Below, in pieces: positions 52,681 to 64,000 of a stretch of DNA of 64,000 nt. Origin of the DNA: Symsagittifera roscoffensis (Eukaryota > Xenacoelomorpha > Acoela > Convolutidae); contig NC_087071.1 in assembly GCF_963678635.1 (NCBI RefSeq), positions 17,731,613-17,795,612 of the forward strand, in the 5' to 3' direction. Every line of letters starts with the position of its first letter. Positions within the stretch are counted from its first letter, which is position 1. A program made the translations under genes and the position numbers. Under the pieces are notes generated by a model. It made no database searches and was not told the DNA's origin. It saw only the letters and a program-made list of their open reading frames with translations.

Positions 52681-55600
52681 GGTTCCAAGATGCTCAAGAA
52701 CGACCCATCAGCTTAGAAATTAATCAAATTGATCTCGTTTTGTTATGGCAAATTGCGCATAAAAAGTCGTCATCACCGGGGAACTGGAACTGATTAAACC
52801 CACAAACTCTACTCGTTAGTAGAGATCAGTTTTCATTCACACTAAGCGATTAAATTCAGATTACAACATTTCCATTAGACTGGTCCGTGCTGCAAATGAA
52901 CTTATGAAACTAAATTTCCTAAGCATTGAATCCACCCTATCCAATTTCTTGATAGACTTCGAAAAATTCATGTTTCACCAACCGAATTTCATTTGACCCA
53001 AGCCAATCAGGTATTTTCTTCTACCTTGAAAGTTTTTTGAGCAATTTGCCGGCTTTAATTTGCATTTTTTTTGTTCTGTATTGTTTTTTTATTTCGAAAT
53101 CTATACATTCCAATATAGTATGTTTTATACTTGCTTAAATGTGAAATCATGGCTTTTACTACTTTAACTACTACTATTACTACAATTATTTCAACTCAAG
53201 AGAGTACCAAAAGAATCGCTTTTTCCCCTGGCTGAAGATCTGTCGGACAATATAATTAACTTCTTCTACAAGGCACAAGAGGTTACAAAAGGGCTGATTT
53301 GCTTAAACGTCTCTCATGTCTTTCAGAGCAACCGAGAAGAAGTGAATGCAAACAAACCGCAATATTGAGTTCTATGATAACCAAAAATTTTTAAAAAGAA
53401 TTCTGTTTTGCTTTCAAAACTCCATACTCAAGTTTCAAGCCCACTTCTGAATTATCTCGAATAGAGAATACGTAACATTGGCCCAGAAAATACACAGGGA
53501 CGGAAAGTAGAAAAACGTCCTATTGACAACTGATCGACCTCAGATATCCTAACCCGACGCGTTCTTCACTATTGTCACCTAGCCAGTTGATTTTCTTAGA
53601 GTTTAAGAGTCAACTTTTGTGCTAAAGCCTATAGGCCATAATCCAATCCTGATTTACTTTGGATTACACGTGAAAGTAACCACAAAGCTGGGCGGGGATC
53701 CACAGTCAACGTGATTCCTTCCAAAAACAGGGCGGTTTCGGTAATTATAGACATTTTCATTGACAGTACTACAGTAACATATCATTAGAGATGGATTAAA
53801 ACTTTCCTTGCACTTAGCTACTTCTGCTCTGAAGTGTGCAGTTTTTCAGCAATTAAAATTAATCATTCAGTGCATTGCAGCAGTTCAAATGTCAATTGTT
53901 CATAAACAGTCATCAGGCATCAACCCCCACAATGAATACGGTCATTAATTTTTCTTTTTCAGGAGGGTTCGGTTTTGTCCCGACTGCCCCGCTCACCCAC
54001 CGGTTCCAATTAATTTATTGATCAAGTGTCTTGTCGTGCACACGTGTCGCGTCCGGAGGGTTCTTCTCGTTTCCAATATACCAATGATCTTCTATCACTC
54101 AACTGTCACTGTGTGTGTTGTATCCGGATGTTGTGGTTCTCTTTAAAATAGTTCAAATAGATCAATCGTATTTTTGAGAAAATTTACGGGTAATCGAAAT
54201 TTTTAACAATTCAATTATAGAATACACTAGCCTTTCTTTTTGTGTTTTTTTTTCACACTAAGACGCTCAATGTCAATTCGAACGTGTTCCGGAAGATTCG
54301 GTTGTGCCATCCGGGATGATGACACAAAAACGATAAAAAGCACTAAGCTCCATGATGAAAATATGAAAAGAAAATTTAAGTGAGGATGAAGCTTGCGGTT
54401 TTGGAGAACAAAACTGCTCCTTTTTCAAATGCTAAATATCACAATTTGTTGTCTAAGCAACCTCGGCGAGACTAAATTGCCGCTTCAAATCTAGATGCTT
54501 TAGATAATGTTTTTGCAACCAAAATCAATCTAATTAAAGCGATAAGTGAAAAACTTAAGTTTCAAAAGTTTCGCATATCTGTGCATTGTAAGGGTTTTTA
54601 CAATAAACTATTCTTTAAACAGCAATGTACAAAAGTAAATTACAATTTTCCACAAAAACATTGGTTTCAAATTACCATATGGCAAGACTAGGTGATCTTT
54701 AACTTTCTTCAGTGATTTTAAAAAAATACTTGAAACCTCTGAAATTGTTTTAAAGAGTTGTTTTAAATAACTTTAGAATATCCAACTTAACATTTTGATG
54801 TAGACATGTACGTTTTTGAATAGCAAAACAAAATTATTTTGAGACTATACTTTCAATATCAACTCTCTGCTGCTAATGTCATCGCGCGTGTTCAAGATCG
54901 TGTTCACTTTCTTAATTTGTTTTGGCTCCACTCATAACAATTTGTTTTAGTTTTTAGACTTATCTTTAGTTTTCCAACTTTTATCTGCGCTAATTCACTT
55001 AACTCTGCATTGCTGAAGGTTGGAGGCCTACCGGTGAGACAGTTTTTCTATGTTCCTCAATTCTATTGGTCGAAAACCCAGCTGCTTGTCCAACGTAAGT
55101 GGAGGTACATCCACTTAGAACAAAGCACTTTTGACTTAAGTTCATTAGAAAACGCTGATCTCCGCCATGATGATTATTCTAGTGATCTTTTGGTTAAAAT
55201 TAATAGAAAAAGGGTTATAATTTGTAATTTATTTGCAAAATATGGAATTTGGATATCTCTACATTGAATCATCACTATTTAGGGCATCACGTCCTTTGGT
55301 GATTGAGATGAAAAACTCTTTAAACTGTCCAGGGGCTCGCCCTTGCTCTCAATGATTTTGAAAAGGCGTTTAGTGCCACTTTTGCAGACAATTTTATAGG
55401 TTACTTATTTATCGGCTTTTGCGTCTTTTTAGTTTTGGTAGCTTCATCAAATTGCTCCCAACTAGATGTACCAGTAAACACTCAGTGCCTTGGAAAAAAC
55501 AACATTTGCACTGAGTTGGAGCGCAGAATCTATAGTAAAATATAATACCAGTATCTGCTCATTTTTGATACAAATTGCCAAACGCCCTTTCATCTCGCGA

Positions 55601-55880
55601 TACAATTATTTTCAAATCTGGCCTAATTTGCCGTCTGGACTAGTTTTCTCTAGAGCGAACTGCAAATTTGTATGAAAAGAATTGGCGGCATCAAGAACAA
55701 GAGTTGACTCACTTTTGGCTGTTCTAACAAAGTCATCCACTAAACTGAGATTTAATTTAAACGTGGACAAATATGCCATATTTCAATCACATCAATAACT
55801 GAGATAGTTTGGTATAATAAATGCTACTGCCTTGCTAAGAACAAAAAGAAGTGTACTTCACAATCAAAATTGTTCTTCCA
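52681..55880. other. Unassigned AT-rich DNA
   Basis: No gene supported. Weak traces of PLE tail (TCATCGCGCGTGTT) occur near 54888. A plus frame at 55010-55267 has no recognised domain. The 5' end is the broken flank of the giant element. Confidence 0.4.
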
Positions 55881-56170
55881 GTAAGTGGATGACATTATTA
55901 GAACAGTCAAAGGTGAATCAAACTAGGTGCTTGATCTCTTAATCTAATTTTACAGTTCACTCTAGAAAAAACTAGTTCAGACGGGAATTTTGCCCGAATT
56001 TGAACTTAAATGCATCGCAAGATCAAGGGGTATTCTGCAGTTGGTATCAAAAACCAACAGAAACTGGGAGTACTTTGATTTATAGGAGCTGTGACTCAAC
56101 TCAGTACAAACTTAATAAAATCCAAGGCACTGTACATAGAGTGTTAAGTTTTAAGTTTACTTGGGAGCAT
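55880..56170 (+). pseudogene. PLE RT fragment (catalytic box and thumb)
   Basis: VDDIIRTVKGE at about 55887 is the PLE catalytic zone. 56000-56170 reads GVFCSWYQKPTETGSTLIYR then SCDSTQYKLNKIQGTVHRVL, the well-conserved PLE thumb. About 200 bp of expected sequence between the two is shortened. The thumb is repeated at 56352-56520. Confidence 0.75.
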
Positions 56171-56690
56171 ACGTCTCATAGTCCACGAGTAAATTTACTT
56201 TTACTCGTAGAGTATACGTCTCATAGTTTTTAGCGCGGCTATAGCTTTCACATTACCAGACTATGTCAGTTATTTATGCATATACATCATAGGATAGTTT
56301 TCCATGTTTAAGCTTAGAATATTTAAACCAGTTTCGAGATTTTGCCCGGATTTGAACTTAAATGCATCGCAAGATCAAGGGGTATTCTGCAGTTGGTATC
56401 AAAAACCAACAGAAACTGGGAGTACTTTGATTTATAGGAGCTGTGACTCAACTCAGTGCAAACTTAATAAAATCCAAGGCACTGTACATAGAGTGTTAAG
56501 TTTTAAATTTACTTGGGAGCATACGTCTCATAGTTCACGAGTAAATTTACTTTTACTCGTAGAGTATACGTCTCATAGTTCTTAGCGCGGCTGTAGCTTT
56601 CACATTACCAGACTATGTCAGTTATTTATGCATATACATCATAGGATAGTTTTCCATGTTTAAGCTTAGAATATTTAAACCAGCTTCGAG
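55987..56690 (+). repeat. Tandem duplication, 2 x 352 bp
   Basis: 55987-56338 and 56339-56690, starting ATTTTGCCCG. Few differences were seen (for example CAGTAC/CAGTGC, AGTCCACG/AGTTCACG). Each unit has a small palindrome, CGAGTAAATTTACTTTTACTCG, and the PLE thumb. Confidence 0.93.
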
Positions 56691-57285
56691 GTCTCTCGAT
56701 TTCATCCACTTTCAACCTATTCGTAATTTTCCTGCTGCAACATGGGCACAAACCGTTCTAGTCATCCATTGGTTATACCACCGCCCTGTCCAGGATTTAT
56801 TGCTTTAAAGCGAACTCGGACTCTTTCAGTCATAAATTTGTAAGAATTATCGCGAGGGAAGCGCCTCTTGCTTTATCATCAATTTGAGCATACCATGAGC
56901 TGTTACACCTTAAAAATTTCTCACTGACCGCAATATTGAAAAGTTAGTACATTGTAGATCTTTGAATTTCGGTAGGAGACTCCTAGCTGTACAGCTTCTA
57001 TAAGGCAATTTCAATTGCCTCCTTCCAGTGAACATTGAGGTTTAATTTTGAACATCAAGAGATACTATGGTTCAATCCGGTTCTAGAGCTACGATTTCAA
57101 GTTTTTGTTGCCATTTTATTTTTGATTTCAATATTAAACCCACCGATTTTGTCAAAAATTTGCCAGCGTTTTACTCAGATATTCATACGAGCTACACGGA
57201 ACATATAGAACTGGTCATAGTGATGTCTCAGCTTTTGGTACCTCATCTAGACAGTACAGCAGAGTGGGTTGCCCCTCTGTTAACC
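56691..57285. other. No gene seen
   Basis: A plus frame at 57067-57294 has no recognised domain. Nothing else is supported. Confidence 0.4.
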
Positions 57286-57600
57286 TCAACTTAGAATTTT
57301 ATTGATCTGGTTTATTTTGTTCGTGGCAAGTAATTCTTTTTTAAAATTTGTCTCAGTTTTCAAAATCATCAGTTTAAAAAACGTGACGCATGAGCTACGG
57401 CGACCCAACCCTCTGTTGAATGTTGTTCCAGTGCAGCCCCTAATCCCGTGGTAGATGCATCGCATACGATGCAAGTGTCAAGGTGTTGGTGAAAAAGTTT
57501 GTTTTGTGTTATTTCGGCTACCAATTTTAATATGTTTTTGAAAGTTGTGTTATGCTCTAGTGACCAGTCCAGTGGTTTATTTTTTTTCTTTGTTTTTTAG
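57286..57600 (-). pseudogene. G3 RNase H start and RT connection
   Basis: Frames give LRPLLKNKEKNKPLDWS then CIVCDASTTGLGAALEQHST and WVAVAHASRFLN, the first RNase H motifs. A stop follows and the domain ends. Confidence 0.75.
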
Positions 57601-57734
57601 CAGTGGGCGTAGGGCGGCAGCGGTTTATGCTAACTTTGTTTTATCTTGTGTGAGATGGTTTATGGAGCCCATAAAATTTTTTATTTATTTGAAAGTTTTT
57701 AGTGGTGATAGTTTTTCGATAGCCTCAGTCTTTC

Positions 57735-58384
57735 TTATAAGGCGTTTGTTCTCGCGCTATTAATGTTGAGTCCTAACGTCTCAACTTGTTTGCATGCGAA
57801 CTTACATTTGTCTAATGATATCGCAAGATTTTCCTCGTCTATTTTTTTCAGGACTGATTGTAACTTTTGTCGGTGTAGTTCCAAAGATCCTTTGGTTACG
57901 ATCAAAATATCGTCCGAATATGCATAGGTGTTCGTACAATTCGTAAGGGTTAGATCGATCATTTTTTGAAATTCGGCTGGCATATCCGTGAGGCCAAAAA
58001 ATCTTGTTTGAAACTGATATGTCCCAGTGGCGTTACCACCAATAAGACTGAAATTGCAATGTTCTCTGGTCGTTTTATCCAGAGGGATTTGTGAATATGC
58101 GTAGCGAAGATCGAGTGTCGAAAATAGTGTTTGTTTAGATTTGTCTGATTTGACCTGACCACCTGGGCAATATTATCCAAAAGTAGGGCGATGTTGGGCA
58201 TTTGATATTTGTTTTTCTGGATGAATTTGTTTATTTTCTTAGATTCTAACGCGAGTTTAACTGTTTGAACTTTTTTCACTGTTATGACAATTGGGCTAAT
58301 AAATTGTCGATCCGAACATTTATCTAACTTGATAATGTGGTCTTGATACCTATACACAGTTGATGAAAGATACCTTTGACCCAT
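57735..58384 (-). pseudogene. G3 reverse transcriptase
   Basis: 57959-58384: LDKCSDRQFISPIVITVKK, KINKFIQKNKYQMPNIALLL (fingers). The palm motif A region is frameshifted. 57735-57983: MPAEFQKMIDLTLTN and AYSDDILIVTKGS (catalytic YSDD) with thumb LDKCKFACKQVETLG. At least two shifts. Confidence 0.85.
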
Positions 58385-58387
58385 TGT

Positions 58388-58790
58388 TTAGTTTCTGGAC
58401 CTGATTCTTCCTGTTCGCGTACGCATATGAACAGTGATGAAGGCTACTACGCTTATTACATTTTGTTTTTGTTTTTCTTGGATCAACTTGATACCTATTT
58501 GTAGTAGTATGTTGCGTCCTATTATGTTGGCTTTCTGGTCATCCACAATGATAAGTGGAGCTGATTGAATTCTCCTGCCTCCTGATTCAATGGTTTTTAT
58601 CAATCTTCTTTTCGGGTTTATTGTTTCACAATTGTAGCATGCCAGATTTCTGGCAGTGTCGTCCGGTGGGATGCCTTTGAATAATGCTGATTTATCGTTT
58701 TGTTGTATACGTCGTGCGGTTTTTTTGTTTAGGAAAGACATTGGGCTGCCCGAATCGGCGATAGCGACTAATTCTTCTGAATTTGTTTTT
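58388..58790 (-). pseudogene. G3 aspartic protease
   Basis: The active site ADSGSPMSFLNKKTARRI spans the Met of the 58388-58741 frame and the codons before it. NIIGRNILLQIGIKLI is the ILG-type motif. This is the best-kept protein of G3: the frame is open through the domain. Confidence 0.8.
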
Positions 58791-59800
58791 AGTTAAACAA
58801 TATGACCGTTTGGATCATCTTCCGATAAGATACTTGTATTTTTAATCTCGAAGGATTCAGCGATTGCCATAACCGAGAACTTGTCTACTTGGTATTCATG
58901 CCATCCATAATTTGAAGTGAACTCAGCAAATGCCACAGGGTCGTTTTCGGTTTCCAGACTCTCTGTTTCTATTTCTTCCTGTTGTTCGTCCTGTCGATTT
59001 CCTAAGTAGTCAACGTTTGTGGATCTACAAACTTTTGCAAAATGACCTCGTGTGGCACATTTTGATCAAATCTTGTCTTTAGCCGGGCAAGATTGAAGAT
59101 GATTTTGATTGTATTGCTTTCCGCACTTGTAACATTGTTTGAAATGTTTAAATTATTGTTTCTTTGTTGTCCTGTTGTGTTTTGTGTTCCACGTGGGTAC
59201 GGTCGTCCGCGAAAACCACCCTGACTTCTTGTGAGTTTTGATTGTTTGACTAATTGTAGCGACCACGTGTCTGCATGAAATTGTTCAAGACTCTCCGATT
59301 TCTTTTGTTTCCGATAGATAAAATTATAACTTTCGAAGGCTACTATTCTCTTCGTAACAAAAATGTCTTCCACTGTCGTCATGAGTTCTTGTGTGGTCAC
59401 ATTTCTTAGTTCCAAACAAGGTCTTTCCTGTTGAACTTGTCTTCGGCTCCCAAGCAGAGAAAAAGATAGCAGCAAACCTTCGCGTCTGCTTCGTCCCACC
59501 TATATGAATTGCATCACACTCCTTTCTCCCGGGCTTTTATGACGTGGTTTTCCCAACCAACTCGTTTCTCCTGATTGCGAACGTCTCGGTTTTTCTTTTG
59601 TGCCTCTGCTTTGCCCGTTCTTTCAATTTCGTAGAGAGAGTCTGAAGGTTCTACAAGTGGTGTCTGGCTCTCAATAAAATCCGTACCTCAATTCGATCCT
59701 TTGCAATTACAGCCATCCTCAGTATAGCTGCCCACTTGGACCACTCTAGTGATGGTTCGACAGACGCCTTTCTCAAAATGGGTTAACATTCAGTGGGTTT
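58791..59800 (-). pseudogene. G3 gag: capsid and two zinc knuckles, one with a stop in place of Cys
   Basis: Capsid traces include VTTQELMTTVEDIFVTKRI and RKQKKSESLEQFHAD (59002-59499). In another frame a knuckle pair reads CYKCGKQYNQNHLQSC and then I-stop-SKCATRGHFAKVC: the first Cys of the second knuckle is TGA. A spacer then leads to the protease. Upstream capsid frames reach about 59800. Confidence 0.75.
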
Positions 59801-60035
59801 TTGGAATATCCTGCTGGCTGCGCCATGTCATACCGCAGGGTATGAGTATCTAATTCTTGAATCCGAATGGATCGATAAACAGTGAGTCTCAATCGGAGCG
59901 GTGTAAGACAACTAGTTGATAGACAACATTAATTCAACTCTGAACAATAGTTCAAGCATAGTTCGTCTTCTGTGTCTATCAAGGTCAAGTGACCGGCCAA
60001 CTAAGCGTTTAACATAAATTATAGATATTATAAAT

Positions 60036-60081
<46 letters not shown>

Positions 60082-61035
60082 AATAGTGGGTTTGTCCATC
60101 CAGGCCGGATGACACCTATAGTAAGACAGCTTGCAAAAATATTTGTTTTCCACAATAATCTTTTCGTTGGGGGAGTGTGCGAACTGCACAAACAATCATT
60201 ATTTGTTCCACTGAAACAATGATCAGCTTGCGACTTTCGGATTTATTTGAAGTCTTGTGGTTCACGGGCATATTCCAGCTATTAATTTGCTGAGCTTTAA
60301 CAAGTCAAAGTAAAATCTTAGTTAATTGGGAGTTCTTACCATCTTTTTGTTACGATGATACTTTCAGAAAGCTTATGTTGAAGGTGCACGCAAAATGTAG
60401 TTTAATTCAAAAACATTCTTTAAAAAAACGGATCTACTCAACAATCGTCTTCCCTTTGCTACCACTAAAAAATTGCCAGTGCTTCAATTAAAAGCAGTAA
60501 ATTAGTAAGAGAGTTCTATATAAAGTTCGAATTTTGCTGCAATCTGATTGGTCGAAAACTCGACAACTTAATCTTTTTTTCTTCAAAGGGCGATTGTTAA
60601 GTAGATCTAAGCAAACTAAGTCAAAATTGGGTATTACAAAAAAGATACCAAAAAAAATCAGCATTACTAAAAACATTTTAAAGTGAGTAATTTTTGAAAA
60701 AAAGCAAATTTCGGCGAATAGAGAAGCTGGCAATACAGTGGACTACTGTAAGCACTCAGCGATGAGCGACTATACTGCCCCAGCGAGAGAACTTACAACC
60801 AGATCACGAAATACTCACAAAAAATTTTGATTCAGAAGTTTGAATACCGCCTACTACTAAACTTCTAGTGGTATTAGTTTACTCTTCATTTCGAAGATCG
60901 TGAAAATTGAACGATTTCATAATTATGATGCTGGTTGACGGAAGAAAAATAATTATGAACGCTTCAATGAGAAAGATCATTCTCTAAGCTTATTTCCTTA
61001 TTATACTATAAAAATCAAAGTTTACATCTAGAGAT
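59801..61035. other. No gene; contains the AT microsatellite
   Basis: AT-rich, no conserved frame. See the microsatellite entry. Confidence 0.4.
60038..60078. repeat. (TA)n microsatellite
   Basis: About 19 TA/AT dinucleotides in a row between ATCATATA and ATACATAA. Confidence 0.97.
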
Positions 61036-61574
61036 CAGGGACGGATCTAGAATTTTCTCGAGGGGGGGGGGGGGGCTGGGGTTCATTAGGAGGCCAAACT
61101 GTGCACTGGATAGGCGCACAATTTTGTGTCTTATGTTCCTGGATTCCAGAGATAAGTCCTTAAACATGTTAAAAGTTTGTCGGAACGATCAAAGAAAATG
61201 AAAGAACAAAAGAAGAACAAAGGGAGCATCATTGTTGCGGAATCCGCTTGCATTTCCCAAAAAGCACAGTTTGGCCTCGTAATGTTGGGTTTTTAAAATT
61301 TTGTCGACCAAATTATTGAGTTTCCGAGCGCTCCCAGAACACTAGCCGATCGCAACTTGATGTTAGTTTGACCATATATAAACATATATTTGATGTTAAT
61401 TTGGCCGTATATAGTTTGACCGTATATTATTGACAGTAAAACAGCCGGTTTTGCGCGCGTTCTTCCCCAAAATTAGAATATATATTGGCGCCTTTAGAAA
61501 AAAATAGGGTCGGTCAGCCAAAAATTGATTTTTTAAAAAGCACCGAAAGGGGGGAAAGTCCCAAACCGCCCCTG
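61036..61574. mobile_element. hAT-like MITE candidate
   Basis: Left end CAGGGACGGATCTAG, right end (complement) CAGGGGCGGTTTGGG: short imperfect TIRs of hAT type. It is 539 bp with no coding capacity. It contains G14 at 61062-61075 and a perfect internal 15-bp inverted repeat (GAGGCCAAACTGTGC, 61090-61104; complement 61264-61278). No 8-bp target duplication is seen (CTAGAGAT against ATTTCGTT). Confidence 0.5.
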
Positions 61575-62440
61575 ATTTCGTTATTCAGAAGTTCGAGTTT
61601 GTATATAAAAATATCTTCAGTATATTGAAGGGAAATTGGGCGGAATTACTCAGATAAACTCAGAAGGAATTAAGTTAGACAGAAAGGTTGTTTTTGGAAT
61701 TTTGGCTTGTGATAGGGTTTTTGGTGTGATGGTTTATACTGATTAATGATCTTTTGTAAAAATGACTTTATATGTCTGGCAGTAAAATCATTGTGCAAAA
61801 ACATGATTCTGGTAAAAGATTCTATCGGCTTGGCATGTTTTGTCCTTGAATACAAATGGAATTGATAGCAAAAATTTATTGTCCGGCAAACTGAAATTCT
61901 CATCTTCGGTGCAAACTTTAAAACGGAAACATGAAAATTCTCTTATTCATATTTATAATGAATAAATTCGGGAGAACGTTTCAATTAAATCAAAATGAAC
62001 TGCTTTTAGTTTTTTATAGTTTCAATTCATGTTAGCAGGTTGTATCGGTGATCATGTCCTGATTGGCTACTGACATTTCAATCATTTGGAAGTTTAAATC
62101 GTTTCTTCCCAAAAACTTATCCCTTGTGAATTTTTTCCACCCCAAATTTTGTTCCCTTGATCCAACTCATATGTGAAAAACATCGACATTTGTAGGTTAT
62201 TAAACGTACGATTTTATTGATATAACTATATGACTAAAATTCTTTCAAAATTTTTAAGAGCACACACTCACCGTTTTTTACAGGTAAAATTTTTTGGCAG
62301 ACTTACTTTAAAATAACACCGGTTTATTCCGTTTTGGATGGCAAACCGCGTCATCAATAGAATTAATTAAAAAATTCATTAGCATTTAACTTTACAGTGG
62401 TATGTGAGCTATCGAGACGAAACCTCAAAATTTCTAACCG
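61575..62440. other. No gene seen
   Basis: AT-rich. A minus frame at 61670-61903 has no recognised domain. Confidence 0.4.
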
Positions 62441-63560
62441 AGCTCACATCCCAGCTTAATTGCTCGACTCATGATTCGGCCGAAACTGTACAACGATTTT
62501 CTATTTCAATTTTTTGAAGTTCAAGTTTTTGAGACGAGTGGTGTCGGTTTTTTTTCAACCTTTGCGAGACGAAACTTATTCGAAATTTTATCGGACATAG
62601 TTCGACTTTGTTTGATTTAACCATACCATGTTAGACTATGTTCGGTTTTATCAGAAACTGTTAAATTTTTTCAATTTTGTTTGACTTTTTTCGATTTGAT
62701 TTGATTTGATTTTTGTGGCATAGTTCAAATTTACCTGGTAGAGGTCAAGATTTCGCGACAAGTTTTCACATATCTAGATTTACACCCAACCACAACTCCA
62801 GAGTTCAATTTTGGTAAGATTTTGAGGGCATTCATTTCTGAACAAACACCATTTCTTAAATTGGAACAATTACCAACAAGATTTGACCCAGTTTGACGCA
62901 TGATTAGACGTAGAGCAATCGTGGTTGAGTAGTAAAGACACGCGGTCCTTTTTACAAATGTCGTGGGTTTGAATCCCGCTTCGGCCACTGTTAGAGGGGT
63001 CCCAGTCCCATCCGCATTCTCAAAGTGGTACCGGCTGCGGCAAAATGGATGACATCTCTTTTCTCCACGGAAAAAAAGACCCAAGGTTGAATGGTGGGAG
63101 CTGGGTCGGGGGCTAATAAAAAACATCGATCGAGCCATGATTCGAACCCCTTCGACCCCTTTTTGACTTTATCGGCCCTGTTTGACCCTGTTTGACCCTT
63201 GTTTTCAATCTATTCGACCCATGATTCGAACCTGTTCGACGCATGGTTTGAACTTTTTCGACTCTATTTGACTTTAAAGCCTTCGTTTAACTTGAGGCAA
63301 AAATTGGACATTTTCGACAAAAATTCTTTTGATTCGACTTGCGGTCAAAACATAAGTCGTACACTTAAGCCATGGCTCACGTTCTCAAACTGTGATTGGG
63401 ACAAAAAAATGGCCATGACTGCTTTCTGAGACGTACGAATGGGATTTTTTTTGAGACAGTCAAACAAAGTGCTTCGATTCATGAGCCAAACAGGGAAAAG
63501 TTATAGATCAAACAGGGTTAAAGATAGTCAAAACAGATAGCTTCATGAGCCAAACATCAG
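62440..63560. repeat. Field of degenerate TTYGAC/TTTGACC repeats, partly inverted
   Basis: Left and middle parts carry many short units such as CTGTTTGACC, TATTCGACC and CATGATTCGAACC (62460-62720, 63140-63290). The right part (63450-63560) carries the complement (GTCAAACA, GCCAAACAGGG, TCATGAGCCAAACA). A SINE interrupts the field at 62906. Confidence 0.6.
62906..63134 (+). mobile_element. tRNA-derived SINE
   Basis: A box TGGTTGAGTAG (62922-62932) and B box GGTTTGAATCC (about 62965-62975), spaced as in tRNA genes; a tRNA-unrelated body of about 140 bp; an A-rich end (AATAAAAAAC). It is flanked by CATGATT on both sides (62899-62905 and 63135-63141), a 7-bp target duplication candidate, although the host field itself contains CATGATT. 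LINE machinery would mobilise it. The long minus frame over it is an artefact. Confidence 0.7.
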
Positions 63561-64000
63561 GGTCGCATTACCGTTTTTTTTCCTATCATTTTCTGATTTT
63601 TCTGCAAAAAAAAATGGAAAAAACCGCAATTAAAATATCGTCAAATTGTTCAACTGAGCAGCACAGCATATAAAAGAATGAGAATTGTTCATAACTGTGG
63701 AATGTCAACCGACAGACTCTTAGTTTGTAAACAAATTGTACAAAATGTGAAATGAAATAAAGAACGTTAGGATATCTGTACCTTTCACCAGATAATCAGT
63801 GAGTGATTTATTCATACACGTCAGATCATTAACACTGTCCTTAATGTAGTTTTTATCTCTTTCGTCTCAAAATGATTGTAGAAATCGCGGAAGTTGATCG
63901 TTGCGATATCTACGTGGGCATGACTTTGTAAGAGTCTTTTCTTGCCTTCTGTTCCCAAAGAAAACAATAATCGCGATTTGATCCTTTGGTGCGTCTCGTG
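63561..64000. other. No gene seen
   Basis: AT-rich with no supported feature. Confidence 0.4.

Larger units (their letters stand above)
57286..59800 (-). mobile_element. Decayed gypsy element G3, 5' two thirds
   Basis: Minus strand: gag (about 59800-58990), protease (about 58790-58388), RT (58384-57735), RNase H start (about 57600-57286). Integrase and LTRs were not found. Its family differs from G1 and G2 (RT box YSDD, protease DSG with PMSF). Confidence 0.8.

Noticed and set aside
59912..60191. Frames with Tyr-Ile repeats
   Set aside because: Translation of the TA microsatellite.
62906..62990. Functional tRNA gene
   Set aside because: A and B boxes are present, but the acceptor stem does not pair and the sequence continues into a SINE body.
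62731..63138. 135-codon minus-strand frame
   Set aside because: It is the complement of the SINE; the AEAGFKPTTF stretch is the usual translation of a tRNA-like B-box region.
1..64000. CRISPR array, operons or other prokaryotic systems
   Set aside because: No regular spacer-repeat array is present, and retroelement content and splice signals show a eukaryotic nuclear genome.

Overview
The window looks like intergenic, AT-rich nuclear DNA of an invertebrate animal. It is packed with nested and decayed retroelements. I found no intact host gene and no rRNA gene, tRNA gene or CRISPR array. The eukaryotic call rests on Ty3/gypsy LTR elements, non-LTR (LINE) elements, Penelope-like elements (PLEs) with GIY-YIG endonuclease domains, a tRNA-derived SINE and spliceosomal splice signals. 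I cannot assign a phylum from sequence alone.

Layout. (1) 1-5760, minus strand: a decayed gypsy element (G1) with gag, protease, RT and RNase H; its integrase lies outside the window. Its leader carries a 21-bp minisatellite. (2) 7.1-23.6 kb: a patchwork of two LINE families (A on minus, with a PHD finger; B on plus, with an ORF1-like gene and an RT lacking its middle), arranged head to head. Between them lie at least seven minus-strand PLE copies or deletion derivatives. A roughly 100-nt motif (M) recurs at least ten times, in both orientations. A 3.6-kb block holding both LINE families is duplicated, and a 727-bp unit is tandemly duplicated. (3) 23.7-27.4 kb, plus strand: a nearly full-length but inactivated PLE between direct tail repeats.

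(4) 28669-52680, minus strand: the main object, a 24,012-bp LTR retroelement with two 403-bp LTRs that are almost identical. In element order it has LTR, primer-binding site, a 1.25-kb leader, a small basic ORF, an oversized gag, protease, RT/RNase H, integrase with a GPY/F-type tail, a two-TM mini-ORF, a long S/T/P/Q-rich ORF, an envelope-like glycoprotein of chuvirus type (inference), an orphan 559-aa protein, a spacer with splice signals, a 1.2-kb 3' region and LTR. A 4,015-bp segment (spacer, orphan ORF, most of the env C-terminal part) is tandemly duplicated almost without change. A segment of about 1.13 kb spanning the protease-RT junction is also tandemly duplicated. Pol and gag carry nonsense codons and frameshifts, while the orphan ORF and the large glycoprotein frame are open. 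This copy is probably not autonomous as assembled, unless some breaks are sequencing errors.

(5) 52.7-64 kb: unrecognised AT-rich DNA with a PLE fragment inside a 352-bp tandem duplication, a second decayed gypsy element (G3, about 57.3-59.8 kb), an AT microsatellite, a hAT-like MITE candidate, and a tRNA-SINE inserted into a degenerate TTYGAC-type repeat field. The best candidate for something undescribed is the giant element, with its captured glycoprotein, orphan ORF and paired sense/antisense splice signals.
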